Positions 45,727 to 55,560 of a DNA stretch of 64,000 bases are shown here, one piece after another; within the stretch, counting starts at the first letter, position 1; the number at the start of each line of letters is the position of its first letter. The notes beneath the pieces are model-generated. The model made no database searches. It was given only the letters and a program-made list of their open reading frames with translations, and was not told where the DNA came from. The stretch spans positions 124,001 to 188,000 of the forward strand of contig JAMPIV010012246.1 of NCBI GenBank assembly GCA_024509875.1, written 5' to 3'. Position numbers and translations under genes: made by a program. Origin of the DNA: Oreohelix idahoensis (taxonomy: Eukaryota; Mollusca; Gastropoda; Stylommatophora; Oreohelicidae).

Positions 45727-46078
45727 TACTAATAAATAGTTTACGTTAATTTGTGTAGTTGTTTATATAACCTTCAGTAATGTATGCTGCTTCTTTTAGA
45801 TGCATAATCATTTAGTTGTCTGAATACTCTTCTGACCTGTATCTTTATTCATTCAACCATTTACTCATGTATGCAATTGTCTGAATATTCTTTTAACCTT
45901 TGTTTTGACTTATCTAGTGTTCCACTTATTTAATTGTTGTTCAACTCTTTATCCTATTGAATGAAACATATTACTTCTCTGTCTGTCTTTTCAGTTAAAT
46001 CCTTGTGTAATTCTGTCATGGTTACATATTGATTCATTAACATGTTTTTATTTCGTTTATTTATGCTTTGATTGGTTT

Positions 46079-46120
<42 letters not shown>

Positions 46121-46140
46121 ATGTTGTACAACTAGTATCT
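45727..46140 (+). repeat. degenerate TTTATTTAGTTG repeats and GTT microsatellite
   Basis: Continuation of the array broken by the pogo element, ending in a GTT/GAT microsatellite at 46080-46128. Confidence 0.6.
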
Positions 46141-46688
46141 ATCACCGTCTTTCTCAACCTTTTTTTATCCTAGAGGGACCCTTAAAATAATTATCAGGGA
46201 ACCCATGCATAAAAATTATTATATCTAAAGCTCATGGTACCTTAGTGTGGTCATTTAGTTGTAAATATAATAATCCAATAAAAATGATTAATGCTATTGT
46301 GAGTAGAGAATAATTTTTTCATGTAGATTTATTTTTTCTGTGACCAATTTATTAGCCAACTATTTTTTTATGGTTCCTCCGCCCAACAAAGGATTTCAAC
46401 TCTAATGCAAATCAGTAGTATGGGTAGAGGAAACTTCAGTTTTTCCTTATTTTAATTTCCTACTTCATTTTTTTTAACCTTTTCCAAGTAGGCCTAAAAG
46501 TCTTATAAAAAATGTTTACTCTACAAGATGTTAATGAAATATCGTATGTGCTAGAGTGAACACGATCCTATTGTGTACTGCCATACATGGCTGCTCAGTA
46601 AATAAATTAAGGGGCTGCTGTAAAACTGGTAAGAAATATAAGTATTAAAACCAATAAAACGGTATTTAATCAGTTAATCTGTTTGTGG

Positions 46689-46715
46689 CTGACGAAGGGT
46701 AAAACCCGAAACGTC
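46689..46715 (+). ncRNA. hammerhead-ribozyme-like motif, copy 1
   Basis: CTGACGA (46689-46695), one A, stem II GGGT/ACCC with an AAA loop (46697-46707), GAAA (46708-46711), then CGTC. The overlapping ACGT is self-complementary, so two copies could pair to build stem III, as proposed for minimal dimeric hammerheads. The A before the stem departs from the usual G-C closing pair. Self-cleavage activity is inference. Confidence 0.6.
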
Positions 46716-46958
46716 CCTTATTTCTTGTGAACCGTTATTCGTATAACTGATTAAATACCGTTTTATTGGTTTTAATACTTATATTTCTTACCAGTTTTAC
46801 AGCAGCCCCTTAATTTATTTACTTACACTATACTACTACCATTGCTGCTACCCTGTTTTCGTTTCGTGACTGGTGTATTTTGTGTTCTTCTCTTGTTTCA
46901 TATTTTTACATTTGTTCATTATGCCTTATCAATTCTTGTCTTTGTCACCTGTTTGTGG

Positions 46959-46985
46959 CTGACGAAGGGTAAAACCCGAAACGTC
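46959..46985 (+). ncRNA. hammerhead-ribozyme-like motif, copy 2
   Basis: Identical core to copy 1, 270 bp downstream. Two copies in one transcript would supply the dimer needed for a stem III of paired ACGT segments. Confidence 0.6.
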
Positions 46986-47221
46986 CCTTGTTTCTTGTGA
47001 ACCGTTATTCGTATAACTGATTAAATACCGTTTTATTGGTTTTAATACTTATATGGCTGCTCAGTCACTGCCCACCACTGCAAGAGCTAGCTAGCATCGC
47101 CCGGCGTGTCAAGTCAAAAAACAACGTTTATTTTCTTTCAGTCAAGATCTTTCGCGGAACCCCTACCGACCTTTCACGGAACCCTAGGGTGACTTAGAAC
47201 CCCGGCTGAGAAACCTTGATT

Positions 47222-47440
47222 TGTCAAGTCGCAAGTTAAAGCGCTGAAAAGGACTATTTTTGAACAGAACTACTAGTATCTATCAGCTTGAGCGGTCAAG
47301 CCTGAAAAGGGCTATACTTGAACAGTACTAGTATGTATCAGCTAGGATCATGAAGCTTTGAAAAAGTTTATTCTTGAGCAGAACTACTAGATTCTATCAG
47401 CTCACATGGTTGCGCCCTGAAAACGGCTATTCTTGAAAAA
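47222..47440 (+). repeat. about 60-bp tandem repeat, 3-4 degenerate units
   Basis: Units share ctgaaaaggg, ctattcttgaacagaacta and ctagtatctatcagct. A partial unit (actagtatctatca) also lies left of the hAT relic at 46129-46143, so the relic landed in this array. Confidence 0.7.
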
Positions 47441-48309
47441 GGACTCGTAAAAGGGTTGGCGAAACTCTGGAAAAAAGCATTGTGCTGGCTTGGGAAATAA
47501 GCGCAATGAGCTATGGAGCTAAGGCAGTAATTTATATAACACAAAACTGTTACTTTCATTGCTGCCTCGAGTGGCAAAACTGATAAAACCAGGAGTGAAT
47601 TTGGAAGGTGCAACCTAATAGAAGTGGGTTCAGTTCCCAGCGCAGGCGGAAAATGAAAAGGAGTATGGTACTTTGGGGTTGTGACCCACGTGGGCCAGCC
47701 TTCTCCATCCCCGCTAGACTTAGATTATAAAGAAGCTGAAAGCTTCAACCATATGTCTGATTCGGGGGCCGTGGGGTGGGTGAGGTGAGTATTGGGTAAA
47801 ATATTATTTCGTTTTAGTTTGCCACAGCTCTGTTGATGGAATTACAGAGAGAAGATCGTATGGCAGCGATGAAAGTTAAATTATTTGAACTTTGGAGTTG
47901 TCTGAATGTTCAAATGTAAGGATGTATTTGTCTTGAGCGTATTTCGTTCATGTTATAATTCTTCCTGTCTTCTGTGTAGCGTCATTGTGTGATCGGGGCG
48001 ATTTTCTTTTATGATGTGTTTTCTCTATATCCGCGTGTGTACAAGTTTAAGTTATAGGAATATAAAAATAAAGTTCTAAATACCATCAAACTTGAAAATA
48101 GACAGGATTTAACCAAGGTAGTTCTGTACAGACCTCCGTATCTAAAGCAGAATCCAAAAGCTCCTGGGTTATCTACTCCTTGGTCTATGACCTTTTTTTT
48201 AAAAAAATCGTCTCTAACATTTTCATTACGCTCGCCTCTGCTTATCGAGCAATCACAACAGCTAGCTCACTTGCAGCAGTTTATATGCTCTCACAGGTGT
48301 AGTTTTGTG
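47441..48309. other. no gene; possible SINE head near 47590-47660
   Basis: A gggttcagttcccagc block (47628-47643) resembles a pol III B box and gagtggcaaaactga (47569) an A box, but the match is weak. The rest is unremarkable. Confidence 0.3.
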
Positions 48310-48490
48310 CAGCAATTGATTTAACATGATGAGGCTGCCAGTCTCATGCACAACTTGATGTTAGTCGCCTTTCAAAACTTATCTGAGCGAGCAGAAGATC
48401 TGTTATTTCTTTGTCACCTGACACACCCCCCCCCCCCTCCTTACCCCTTCTCTCTCATCCCCCCTCCCCCCCCCTCCCCCCATCCCCCAT
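48310..48490 (-). repeat. repeat A fragment and C-rich tracts
   Basis: Inverted repeat A (aacatgatgaggctgccagt, gttagtcgcctttc) followed by C runs at 48425-48485. Confidence 0.55.
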
Positions 48491-48509
48491 CAACTGGAGA
48501 CTACACGGG

Positions 48510-48640
48510 GCTATCCCAACTAACATAATTACCGATGTATGTTACGTCGGTCGGTCTCACTCAAAATAGTAACTCGCGCTAGAAAAAAAAGTGCGCAACG
48601 CACGGTGTGCAACTTGCGCGGCGTGGGTGTTATATAAAAC
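48510..48640 (-). repeat. repeat C body, truncated
   Basis: About 125 bp nearly identical (over 90 percent by eye) to the reverse complement of 55762-55885: atgttacgtcggtcggtctc, gtgcgcaacgcacggtgtgc, ttatataaaac. At the other locus this sequence follows a tRNA-like head, so this is a 5'-truncated copy of that repeat. Confidence 0.7.
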
Positions 48641-48649
48641 AAATACTTT

Positions 48650-48990
48650 GGTTTTTTTTTTTTTTTATTCAGTCACGAAATTAGTAGCGCTCGACAAAGA
48701 AAAAATGCGTAAAAATTGGTGTGCATGAGCCCTCACCCGATGTACAAATCATGTAGGAATGGTACTGGTGTCGGCCATATGCGCTTTCGCTGTTCCTCAT
48801 ATGTTGGGCATCTTTGAAGCATCCGTTCAGCAGTCTTTTTATCGGTGCCACAGTCACACTCATCTTTAGCTTGTTGAACAGGGGATATTTCAATCTGTTG
48901 TGGTCCGTGGTCATCGTTAAGCGAAGTACGTTGCACTGTTTCGTTAAGCATGTGGCTCAGTGCATCCGATTTCAACAGGCATTTCTGTAG
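48650..48990 (-). pseudogene. LINE ORF2 C-terminus
   Basis: The minus-strand frame 48975-48733 reads DALSHMLNETVQRTS, ECDCGTDKKTAERMLQRCPTYEEQ, RKRIWPTPVPFLHDLY. The C-x-C...H-like/C motif before IWP is typical of Jockey-like ORF2 ends (His replaced by Arg here). The 3' UTR to about 48660 (gctcatgcacaccaattttt, gagcgctactaattt, A tail) recurs at 55097-55160. Confidence 0.75.
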
Positions 48991-49040
48991 GTTCCTTCCT
49001 TAGCCCATGACTGTCCCCAGCCTGCCTGCAAGGCAACAGG

Positions 49041-49061
49041 TGTGTGTGTGTGTGTGTGTGT

Positions 49062-49092
<31 letters not shown>
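49041..49092. repeat. (GT)n(CT)n microsatellite
   Basis: A compound dinucleotide tract. Confidence 0.9.
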
Positions 49093-49096
<4 letters not shown>

Positions 49097-49601
49097 TCTG
49101 GTCCCTACCCTTCGACCTATCCGGCTTGGGAGACCCTGCTGGTAGCTATGCTACCGCCGGCATAGCTCTTGGAGTCATGGGCAACACACGCTCCTCTACC
49201 TGCCCAAAGTGGAGACACGGTAGAGGAGACACGGTAGAGGAGACACGGTAGAGGAGATGCGATGTGAAAAAGGGGAAAACGAAGAAGCGGGTATTGATTT
49301 GGTTTTGGTTTCAATGACCATCTTCATTGCACACAGACATCTCCATCATGGATGGAAGAGAGTAAACGGTTCGGTGTATATCTGGCAGTTGGGAGGAATT
49401 GATCTGGCATTTTGTGTCTTAGTCATGTCATTCCGCGATTACGTGTATGCCAAGAACATTCATTGATAATAATAATAATGATAGCCCCTTCAGTCATAAC
49501 TGACTATGGGAATGCGCCCCTTAGACAGCGGGCATAGTGTGGTAGGCATAGCCACATCTGTAACCGTGATAGTCCCATAACAGATACTGCAATAGGAGAG
49601 T
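49093..49601 (+). other. LINE 3'-UTR-like block, 14-bp repeats, no gene
   Basis: ttcgacctatccggcttggg with gctaccgccggcatagctct looks like a LINE 3' UTR. At 49211-49255 the 14-bp unit gagacacggtagag is repeated three times. The rest is unrecognised. Confidence 0.4.
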
Positions 49602-51407
49602 TCATCAATGAACTGGCCGTAGAAGCTGAAAATGCTGCAAGAACTGGTAATAGTAGGTGCCTTTATCAAATTACAAAACAACTGTGTCACCAACCTACTG
49701 TTATGGAAACACCTGTTAAATGAAAATTAGGGAATTCAATACCAACAGAAAAAGAACAAATGAAGAGATGGGCTGAGCACTTCATGGAGGTGCTAAACAG
49801 ACCACCACCAACAGTAACACCTGATTTTAATAATGAAACACCCACAACCACCTTGCCAATATCTTGCGATGAATTCACGCTGGACGAGATCAAACAAGCC
49901 GTTAAAAGATTAAAAAATTTTAAAGCTGCTGGAGTTGACGAAATTTCAGGGGAAATGATTAAAGCAGTTAATGACAACAACCTCTTGAGAATTTTAGATA
50001 TTATAAATGAAGTATGGAGTGAAGAACAACCACCACAACAATGGAAAGACAGTATTATTGTAAAGTTACCGAAGAAAGGTGATCTATCAGACTGTAATAA
50101 CTGGCGTGGTATATCTCTATTATCAGTACCTGGAAAATTATTATGTTGCATGATGTTAGAAAGACTTAAATTGCATGCTGACGAAAAGATCAGAGAAGAA
50201 CAAGCGGGTTTCAGGCCGAAACGATCATGTATTGATCAAATATTCACACTAAGAACAATTATAGAAGAATCAGTGGAAATGCAATCGCCACTTATTATCA
50301 CCTTCGTCGATTTTCAAAAAGCCTTTGATAGTCAACACCGCCCATCATTGTGGAAGATACTTACAATCTATGGTTTTCCAACAAAATATGTGAATATAAT
50401 CAAAGCGCTATATGACAATGCAAGATGTTGTGTTAGAACAAATAAAGGGAATACAGAATGGTTTACAGTAGAAACAGGGGTGAAACAAGGCTGTATTATG
50501 TCACCACTACTTTTTGGAATAGCTATTGATTGGGTTATGAGAAACTATACCCACAATGAACAATTAGGTATAAAATGGACAAATGGAAAATTCCTGGGGG
50601 TCCTGGATTTCGCAGATGATTTAGCATTCTTAAGTTCAACACACAGACAATCCCAAGAAGCAGTAAATAATTTGTGTCATCTCTCGGTTAAAATAGGTCT
50701 CCAAATAAATGCCTCTAAAACTAAAGCTATGAACTTTTCTAACGAGACCTTTGATATCATCTTGAACGGGGAAAAACTACAGAAAGTTGAAAGTTTCAAT
50801 TATTTAGGCAGTAAAATGACTCAGGATGGTGACACAACAAAAGAAATCCATACTAGAATTGCTTTGGCAGCTAGCGCCTTCAATAGATTATCTAACATTT
50901 GGAAATTACGATCATTGAAAATACATACCAAGCTTCGTCTGTTTAATTCAAATGTTATCTCAGTGTTAACATACGGCTGTGAGAGTTGGAAAATAACAAA
51001 ATCATTGGAGAACAAGCTGAATACATTCGAGAACAAATGTCTTAGAAAACTCATGAACATCAGTTGGAAAGAATTCAAGACTAATCGACAAATAAGAGAA
51101 GACTCTAGGCAGAAATATGTCTCCGACTATATAAGGAAAAGACGATGGTCATATATCGGTCATGTCCTACGAATGCAAAACAACAGAATACCACTACAGG
51201 CGCTCACTTGGGTTCCTGAGGGTAAGAGGAAAAAAGGAAGACCAAAAGAAACACTCAGAAGAACAATAATAAGAGAAGGAAGAACGTTGGGCCTAAACAA
51301 TGTGCAAGAGCTAAGAGGAGTGGCGTCACAACGTACAACCTGGAGAGCACTGGTTTCTGCCTTATGCGCCGTGTTTGGTGCTTAAATAATTTATTATTAT
51401 TATTATT
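49602..51407 (+). mobile_element. 5'-truncated LINE with 11-bp TSD
   Basis: An 11-bp duplication, aataggagagt, at 49591-49601 and 51408-51418 brackets a LINE fragment that ends in an (ATT)n tail. This is target-primed insertion with 5' truncation before the RT N-terminus. Confidence 0.8.
49760..51385 (+). CDS. LINE reverse transcriptase, long open frame
   Basis: 541 codons. RT motifs in order are KAAGVDEISGEMIK, PLPKK-type segment VKLPKKGDLSDC, NWRGISLLSVPGK, AGFRPKRSCIDQIF, FVDFQKAFDS (motif A Asp), TGVKQGCIMSPLLF, FADDLAFL (motif C) and GLQINASKTKAMN. Then come YLGSKMTQDG, TYGCESW, RRWSYIGHVLRM and GRPKETLRR. It is the RTE-like type often annotated as craniofacial-development-protein-2-like. 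The same frame extends upstream to about 49602 with one TGA at 49720, so the endonuclease is missing. No stop interrupts the RT itself. RT alone could not mobilise the element. Confidence 0.9.
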   Translation: MKRWAEHFMEVLNRPPPTVTPDFNNETPTTTLPISCDEFTLDEIKQAVKRLKNFKAAGVDEISGEMIKAVNDNNLLRILDIINEVWSEEQPPQQWKDSIIVKLPKKGDLSDCNNWRGISLLSVPGKLLCCMMLERLKLHADEKIREEQAGFRPKRSCIDQIFTLRTIIEESVEMQSPLIITFVDFQKAFDSQHRPSLWKILTIYGFPTKYVNIIKALYDNARCCVRTNKGNTEWFTVETGVKQGCIMSPLLFGIAIDWVMRNYTHNEQLGIKWTNGKFLGVLDFADDLAFLSSTHRQSQEAVNNLCHLSVKIGLQINASKTKAMNFSNETFDIILNGEKLQKVESFNYLGSKMTQDGDTTKEIHTRIALAASAFNRLSNIWKLRSLKIHTKLRLFNSNVISVLTYGCESWKITKSLENKLNTFENKCLRKLMNISWKEFKTNRQIREDSRQKYVSDYIRKRRWSYIGHVLRMQNNRIPLQALTWVPEGKRKKGRPKETLRRTIIREGRTLGLNNVQELRGVASQRTTWRALVSALCAVFGA

Positions 51408-51717
51408 AATAGGAGAGTGAAGTGTTCGAGAGTTCACCATACTAGATCCAGCTTTATGAGGTTAAAATGACCAGTTCCTTTCCTCGCTGTCTTTGCCTTC
51501 CCTAACTTACAAGCAGAGTCAGGTTCCTATTTACAATTTGGAGATTGCAGCATGATGCTACCAAGTTTCAATCCCGAACACAGTAACTTTGCCACCGTTC
51601 GGCATGATTCTGCTGTAATCTGTGCGAACTTGTTGATACCTTCCCATGAGAAAACCTACTTCTACCTTAAATAGCTTGAATTCCATTTTTTTTTTTTTTT
51701 GGCTTAAAGTTTCTAAA
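51408..51717. other. no gene recognised
   Basis: Unremarkable DNA with a T run at 51687-51700. Confidence 0.5.
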
Positions 51718-51835
51718 GGGATGGGTAGCTAGCTCCACGCCCAACCCTCCTTAGTCGCCTTATACAACATACTGGCAGGTTGCAGGACAACTGTTATTTG
51801 CTTCCTTTTTCGGGCTTTTGACTGGTGCAATAGGG
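51718..51835 (+). repeat. interspersed repeat B
   Basis: Copy with gggatgggtagctagctcca, cgcccaaccctccttagtcg and cttcctttttcgggc. Confidence 0.6.
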
Positions 51836-51837
51836 GG

Positions 51838-52092
51838 TGAGGAGGAGATGCTAACGATGGATTGGACACATTTTAATACAACCACATGATAGCATTACAA
51901 TGCAGTCCGTGTTCTGGAATCCTCAGGCTAACAGAAATAGAAGGAGAACAAAAAACCAGAAGGGGACTGGATACAGTAATGAAAGGGATAAAGGAGAAAT
52001 GGGAACATTTTGAGCGGATGGCGCAGGACATGAATGCTTATGATGTTCTATTGATGACATGTACTCCACGGAGTGCCGAAAGGTACTGATGA
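51838..52092 (+). pseudogene. LINE C-terminal scrap
   Basis: Decayed copy of the RRRWRWIGHTL...AQD family: gatgctaacgatggattgga, cagtccgtgttctggaatcc, ggcgcaggacatgaatgc. Confidence 0.7.
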
Positions 52093-52159
52093 TGATGTTG
52101 TATTCATTTGTGTTTTTTGTGGTTCTTTGTTTTCTTGCTTATACATGTTAAACACACTC

Positions 52160-52462
52160 CATGAATAATCAACCTTAAGCTCTGAAGGAGCATAGGAGTT
52201 CAACAAACTTATGCCCCGTCTTTCTGTCACGTGCCATCATCTCAAGGTGTTTTCATATCTTATTAATTATTCCCATTTCTTCTCCATTTCTCTTCTCCAT
52301 GTGCTCATTGGTCTCTCTCTCTCTGTCTGCCTCTCTTATCCTGGGGATACCAGAATCAGGACTGCCTTGTAAGGCTATCAACAGGTTTCCTCATTGTGTG
52401 TTCTATCCATCTCCAGCATCCTTTTCTCATATTTTGTTCACCTGGTACTTGTCTGGTTCTTG
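52160..52462 (-). pseudogene. LINE C-terminal scrap, source of the 26-bp array
   Basis: Minus-strand copy of the same LINE end (gagcataggagttcaacaaa to ttgttcacctggtacttgtc). Its upstream coding edge, corresponding to the ELMTRTRQ segment of the 54.5 kb copy, runs directly into the first unit of the 26-bp array. Confidence 0.7.
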
Positions 52463-52933
52463 TCATCAGCTCCACATTAGTGATGTCATCAGCTCCATAT
52501 TAGTGATCTTGTCATCAGCTCCACATTAGTGATGTTGTCATCAGCTCCAAATTAGTGATTTTGTCATCAGCTCCACATTAATGATCTATCTTGTCATCAG
52601 CTCCACATTAGTGATTTTGTCATCAGCTCCACATTAATGATGTTGTCATCAGCTCCACATTAGTGATCGTGTCATCAGCTCCACATTAGTGATCTTGTCA
52701 CCAGTTCCACATTAATGATCGTGTCATCAGCTCCACATTAGTGATCTTGTGACCAGTTCCACATTAGTGATCGTGTCATCAGCTCCACATTAGTGATCTT
52801 GTCACCAGTTCCACATTAATGATCGTGTCATCAGCTCCACATTAGTGATCTTGTCACCAGTACCACATTAGTTATCGTGTCATCAGTTCCACATTAGTGA
52901 TCTTGTCACCAGTTCCACATTAATGATCGTGTC

Positions 52934-53410
52934 GAAAAAAAAACACACACCCACACAAATAGTAATACGTCTTACAAGGAGAAGGACAAGAAAAACCTAC
53001 GTTGCGGCCACAAGGCCTTCGTCAGGGACAGACAAACAAGAGACAGGAGGGAAAGAAAATGAGAATTAAGTAGAGAACATGAAACTATAAAAATAAGAGA
53101 AAAAAACTCCCTTAATATTAAGTCCAGTCACATGTGAAGCAAGATGGCTGCCACTAAACCGGAAAGAGGAAGTTGATAGTACATTAAAAATAAGAAATAA
53201 TGAAAACAAGGACTGGAAAAGAGTGAGAAAAAAAGAAAAAAGTAATCAATAAATAATAAATAAAATAAAAAAATAAATAAAATATAAATAATAATAATAA
53301 ATAAATTTAAAACAAATAAATAAATAAAAATAAAAAATAAATAAAGAAATAAATAAAATAAAAAATAATAAAGGAAAAAAATAATTTAAAATTTTTTTTT
53401 TTTTTTTTTT
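52934..53410 (-). mobile_element. hammerhead-motif element, family B, longer copy
   Basis: A 477-bp insertion in the 26-bp array, with taatgatcgtgtc on both sides (52921-52933 and 53411-53423). On the minus strand it has an AT-rich low-complexity part (53225-53410), a unique part, a hammerhead-like core (53025-52997), then the same C/T-rich and GT-rich 3' end as the fragment at 1631-1714. Sharing that 3' end but with different 5' ends is what a retroposed family looks like. No coding sequence. Confidence 0.65.
52997..53025 (-). ncRNA. degenerate hammerhead-like motif
   Basis: Minus strand CTGACGA, A, stem II GGCC/GGCC with a TTGT loop, then GCAACGTA where an active core needs GAAA. The stem sequence differs from the 46.7 kb motifs while pairing is kept, which argues for selection on structure in the two source families. 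The GCAA change should abolish cleavage. Confidence 0.5.
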
Positions 53411-53690
53411 TAATGATCGTGTCATCAGCTCCACATTAATGATCTTGTCATCAGCTCTACATTAGTAATCTTGTCACCAGGTCCACATTAATGATCGTGT
53501 CATCAGCTCCACATTAGTGATCTTATCACCAGTTCCACATTAATGATCGTGTCATCAGCTCCACATTAGTGATCTTGTCACCAGTTCCACATTAATGATC
53601 GTGTCATCAGCTCCAATTTAGTGATCGTGTCACCAGTTCTACATTAATGACCTTGTCACCAGTTCCACATTAGTGATCTTGTCACAACAC

Positions 53691-54238
53691 TTCATTCTTT
53701 CTGTTCCACGCAAACACCTATTTATGAATGTAAATATACCGCAAAACTGTAATTTTTTAGATATCAAAATTAATTTTGTTGAGGAAATAAAAAATATTCG
53801 TTTCAACCGTTATATGTATAAATAGCCATCTTCAAACCCATCAAGTGGCTAACGGCATCTGCTCAGCAGATAACAATTTCAGTTTTTTAATCTCGCCGCC
53901 AAATTCTATAAATCTACTACAGGCAAAAGGAAAACAAAACAAAAAAGTCGAACGATCAGAGAAAAATATATTCTCCATATCAATTGGAAGATCATTACTT
54001 CGCTGTCTGGAACTTTTACTGTTTAGCTATTATTAACTTCCATTTGTGTGGTGTTTTGTCTTTGTTTGAACTGGTGCATACATTTTTTGTTCTGATAAAA
54101 GCAAACGGTAGAAAAGCGTTCACTTTGTCTCATTCGTAGGATTGTGTTTTTTAGAATATTTGTTTTATTTCAGTTCTTCTAAAATCTTTGTTTTGCATTG
54201 AATAGTTTTTTTATTTAGTTTTTTTCAATTTCAGTAAA
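53691..54238. other. no gene recognised
   Basis: AT-rich unique DNA without clear structure. Confidence 0.5.
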
Positions 54239-54775
54239 GTAAACAATGAAAAAGCAGATGGAGCTTTCATTGCAGTGGGAAACATATGGAGAACAAGAGA
54301 AATCAAGTCCAACACGAAAATAAGAATCTTCAACTCAAATGTCAAGTCAGTCCTATTGTATGGCTCTGGCACATGGAGAACAACAAAAACAACAACCAAA
54401 AAGCTACAGACTTTCATAATTGGCTGCTTCCGTTGAATAGAAGGATTAAAATGTAACGAGAATGTCATAATATCGAATTGATGACAAGAACCAGACAAGT
54501 GTCAGTGGAACAAGAGCTGAGAAGAAGACGCTGGCGATGGATAGGACACACTTTGAGGAAACTTGTTGATAGGATTACAAGGCAGTCCTTGTTCTGGAAT
54601 CCCCAGGGAAAGAGAGGCAGAGGTAGATCAAAAAACACATGGAGAAGAGAACTGGAATCAGAGGTGAAAATGATGAGGAAAACATGGAATGAACTTGAGC
54701 AGATGGCACAGGACAGGAAGACTTGGCATGTGTTTGTTGAAGGCCTATGCTCCTTGGGGAGCTAAAGAGTATTGA
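54239..54775 (+). pseudogene. LINE ORF2 C-terminal third
   Basis: The first frame (54245-54440) reads AVGNIWRTREIKSNTKIRIF, NSNVKSVLLYGSGTWRTTK and KLQTFIIGCFR, then a stop. After a shift the second frame (54478-54765) reads LMTRTRQ, RRRRWRWIGHTLRK, RGRGRSKNTWRRELE, MAQDRKTWHVFVEGLCSLGS and stops. This is the best-preserved copy of the LINE end that is scattered over the window in at least five scraps. Confidence 0.85.
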
Positions 54776-54837
54776 ATGCTTGATATTTTTTATTTTTACA
54801 ATGATGAGACAAAGAAAAAATAATCTTCCTTCTTCAA

Positions 54838-54995
54838 GCATGTCCTACATGGCGACTAATATAAAGTTGTGCATCGGTTTGCTTCATTGTGTAATACACT
54901 AGCAATAACCCATCACACTTGACGGGTTTTTACTTATAGTGTGCTCTATCTGTTCCCCCAGATGAACAGATAGATTCTGTGAGTGGTTTTGGTTT
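54838..54995 (+). repeat. repeat A fragment and short palindrome
   Basis: catgtcctacatggcgacta starts a repeat A copy. A perfect 10-bp inverted repeat, ctatctgttc and gaacagatag (54946-54955 and 54964-54973), follows. Confidence 0.5.
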
Positions 54996-55096
54996 CTTTC
55001 CTATTTGTAGCTGCAGATTGGGCAGCCATCTTATCATCTTGATCATTATGTGTCAAACCGCTCAAATACAATTTACTTTGGTATGTTATTGGCTCA

Positions 55097-55250
55097 TGTA
55101 CACCAATTTTTACGCATCTTTTCTTTGTCGAGCGCTACTAATTTGGTGAAAGAATTTTTTAAAATCTAGTTTTTTACTTCTTTATTTCTTACGAGTGCCT
55201 GAAAACATACCTTTATGTTTGTCTAATATTTATTTACTGTTTACAGGCCT
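55097..55250 (+). repeat. LINE 3' UTR copy and repeat C tail
   Basis: ggctcatgtacaccaatttt to gcgctactaattt matches the 3' UTR of the LINE at 48660-48720. It is followed by a block of about 80 bp (cttctttatttcttacgagt, gcctgaaaacatacc) that recurs at 55684-55764. Confidence 0.6.
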
Positions 55251-55560
55251 CGGGTTTCCCTTCCTTATGTGTTATAAATGTTTATACAATACCAAAACCT
55301 ACCCTCTCTTCTGTACTTACTGTTCTTAGTCTTCTATAATTTACTAGACACAGTATTAAGGTCTTTTTCTTGTGTTAGTGTTCTGTCATTTACTAGACAC
55401 GGTATTAAGGTCTTTGTCTTGTGTGGACTGACCTATACTGTATAATAGGGGGAACAACAGAAGTGATTGCATCATTAATAGGCTGGACTGCCCATGGTAA
55501 ACTTCCGGTATTATGTGTTGCGGGTCGCACTAATGACCCGTCATCAAAGCATAATTTTTT
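55251..55560. other. no gene recognised
   Basis: Contains a local duplication of about 50 bp around tttactagacac (55345 and 55392). Otherwise unrecognised. Confidence 0.4.

Larger units (their letters stand above)
46599..47052 (+). mobile_element. Penelope/retrozyme-like element with two hammerhead-like motifs
   Basis: A 454-bp insertion bounded by a perfect 12-bp TSD, atggctgctcag (46587-46598 and 47053-47064). It holds a directly repeated block of about 100 bp (from 46679 and from 46949, spacing 270 bp), each with a hammerhead-like core. Its first 77 bp (46599-46675) are an inverted copy of 46745-46821, so the 5' end can fold on the middle. Tandem pseudo-LTRs with hammerhead motifs and an inverted 5' piece are known for Penelope-like retroelements. 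Retrozymes are also tandem units of this size. No coding sequence remains. Confidence 0.75.
46143..47221 (+). mobile_element. hAT-like relic
   Basis: The left end accgtctttctcaacctttt and the inverted right end aaggtttctcagcc form a hAT-type TIR. Subterminal ggaaccc boxes occur near both ends. No coding sequence and no clear 8-bp TSD. The hammerhead-motif element 46599-47052 is inserted in it. Confidence 0.5.
52463..53690 (+). repeat. 26-bp array with alternating units
   Basis: The unit gtcatcagctccacattagt plus gatctt repeats over 0.75 kb outside the insertion. From about 52655 two forms alternate (gatcgtgtcatcagctccac and gatcttgtcaccagttccac), a 52-bp higher-order repeat. The unit corresponds to a LINE coding segment (the ELMT region, compare 54475-54490), so the array grew from a LINE fragment. 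It is interrupted at 52934-53410. Confidence 0.88.

Noticed and set aside
47569..47660. tRNA gene or SINE head
   Set aside because: The B-box-like block has the wrong central bases and no cloverleaf can be drawn, so it is left as unassigned.
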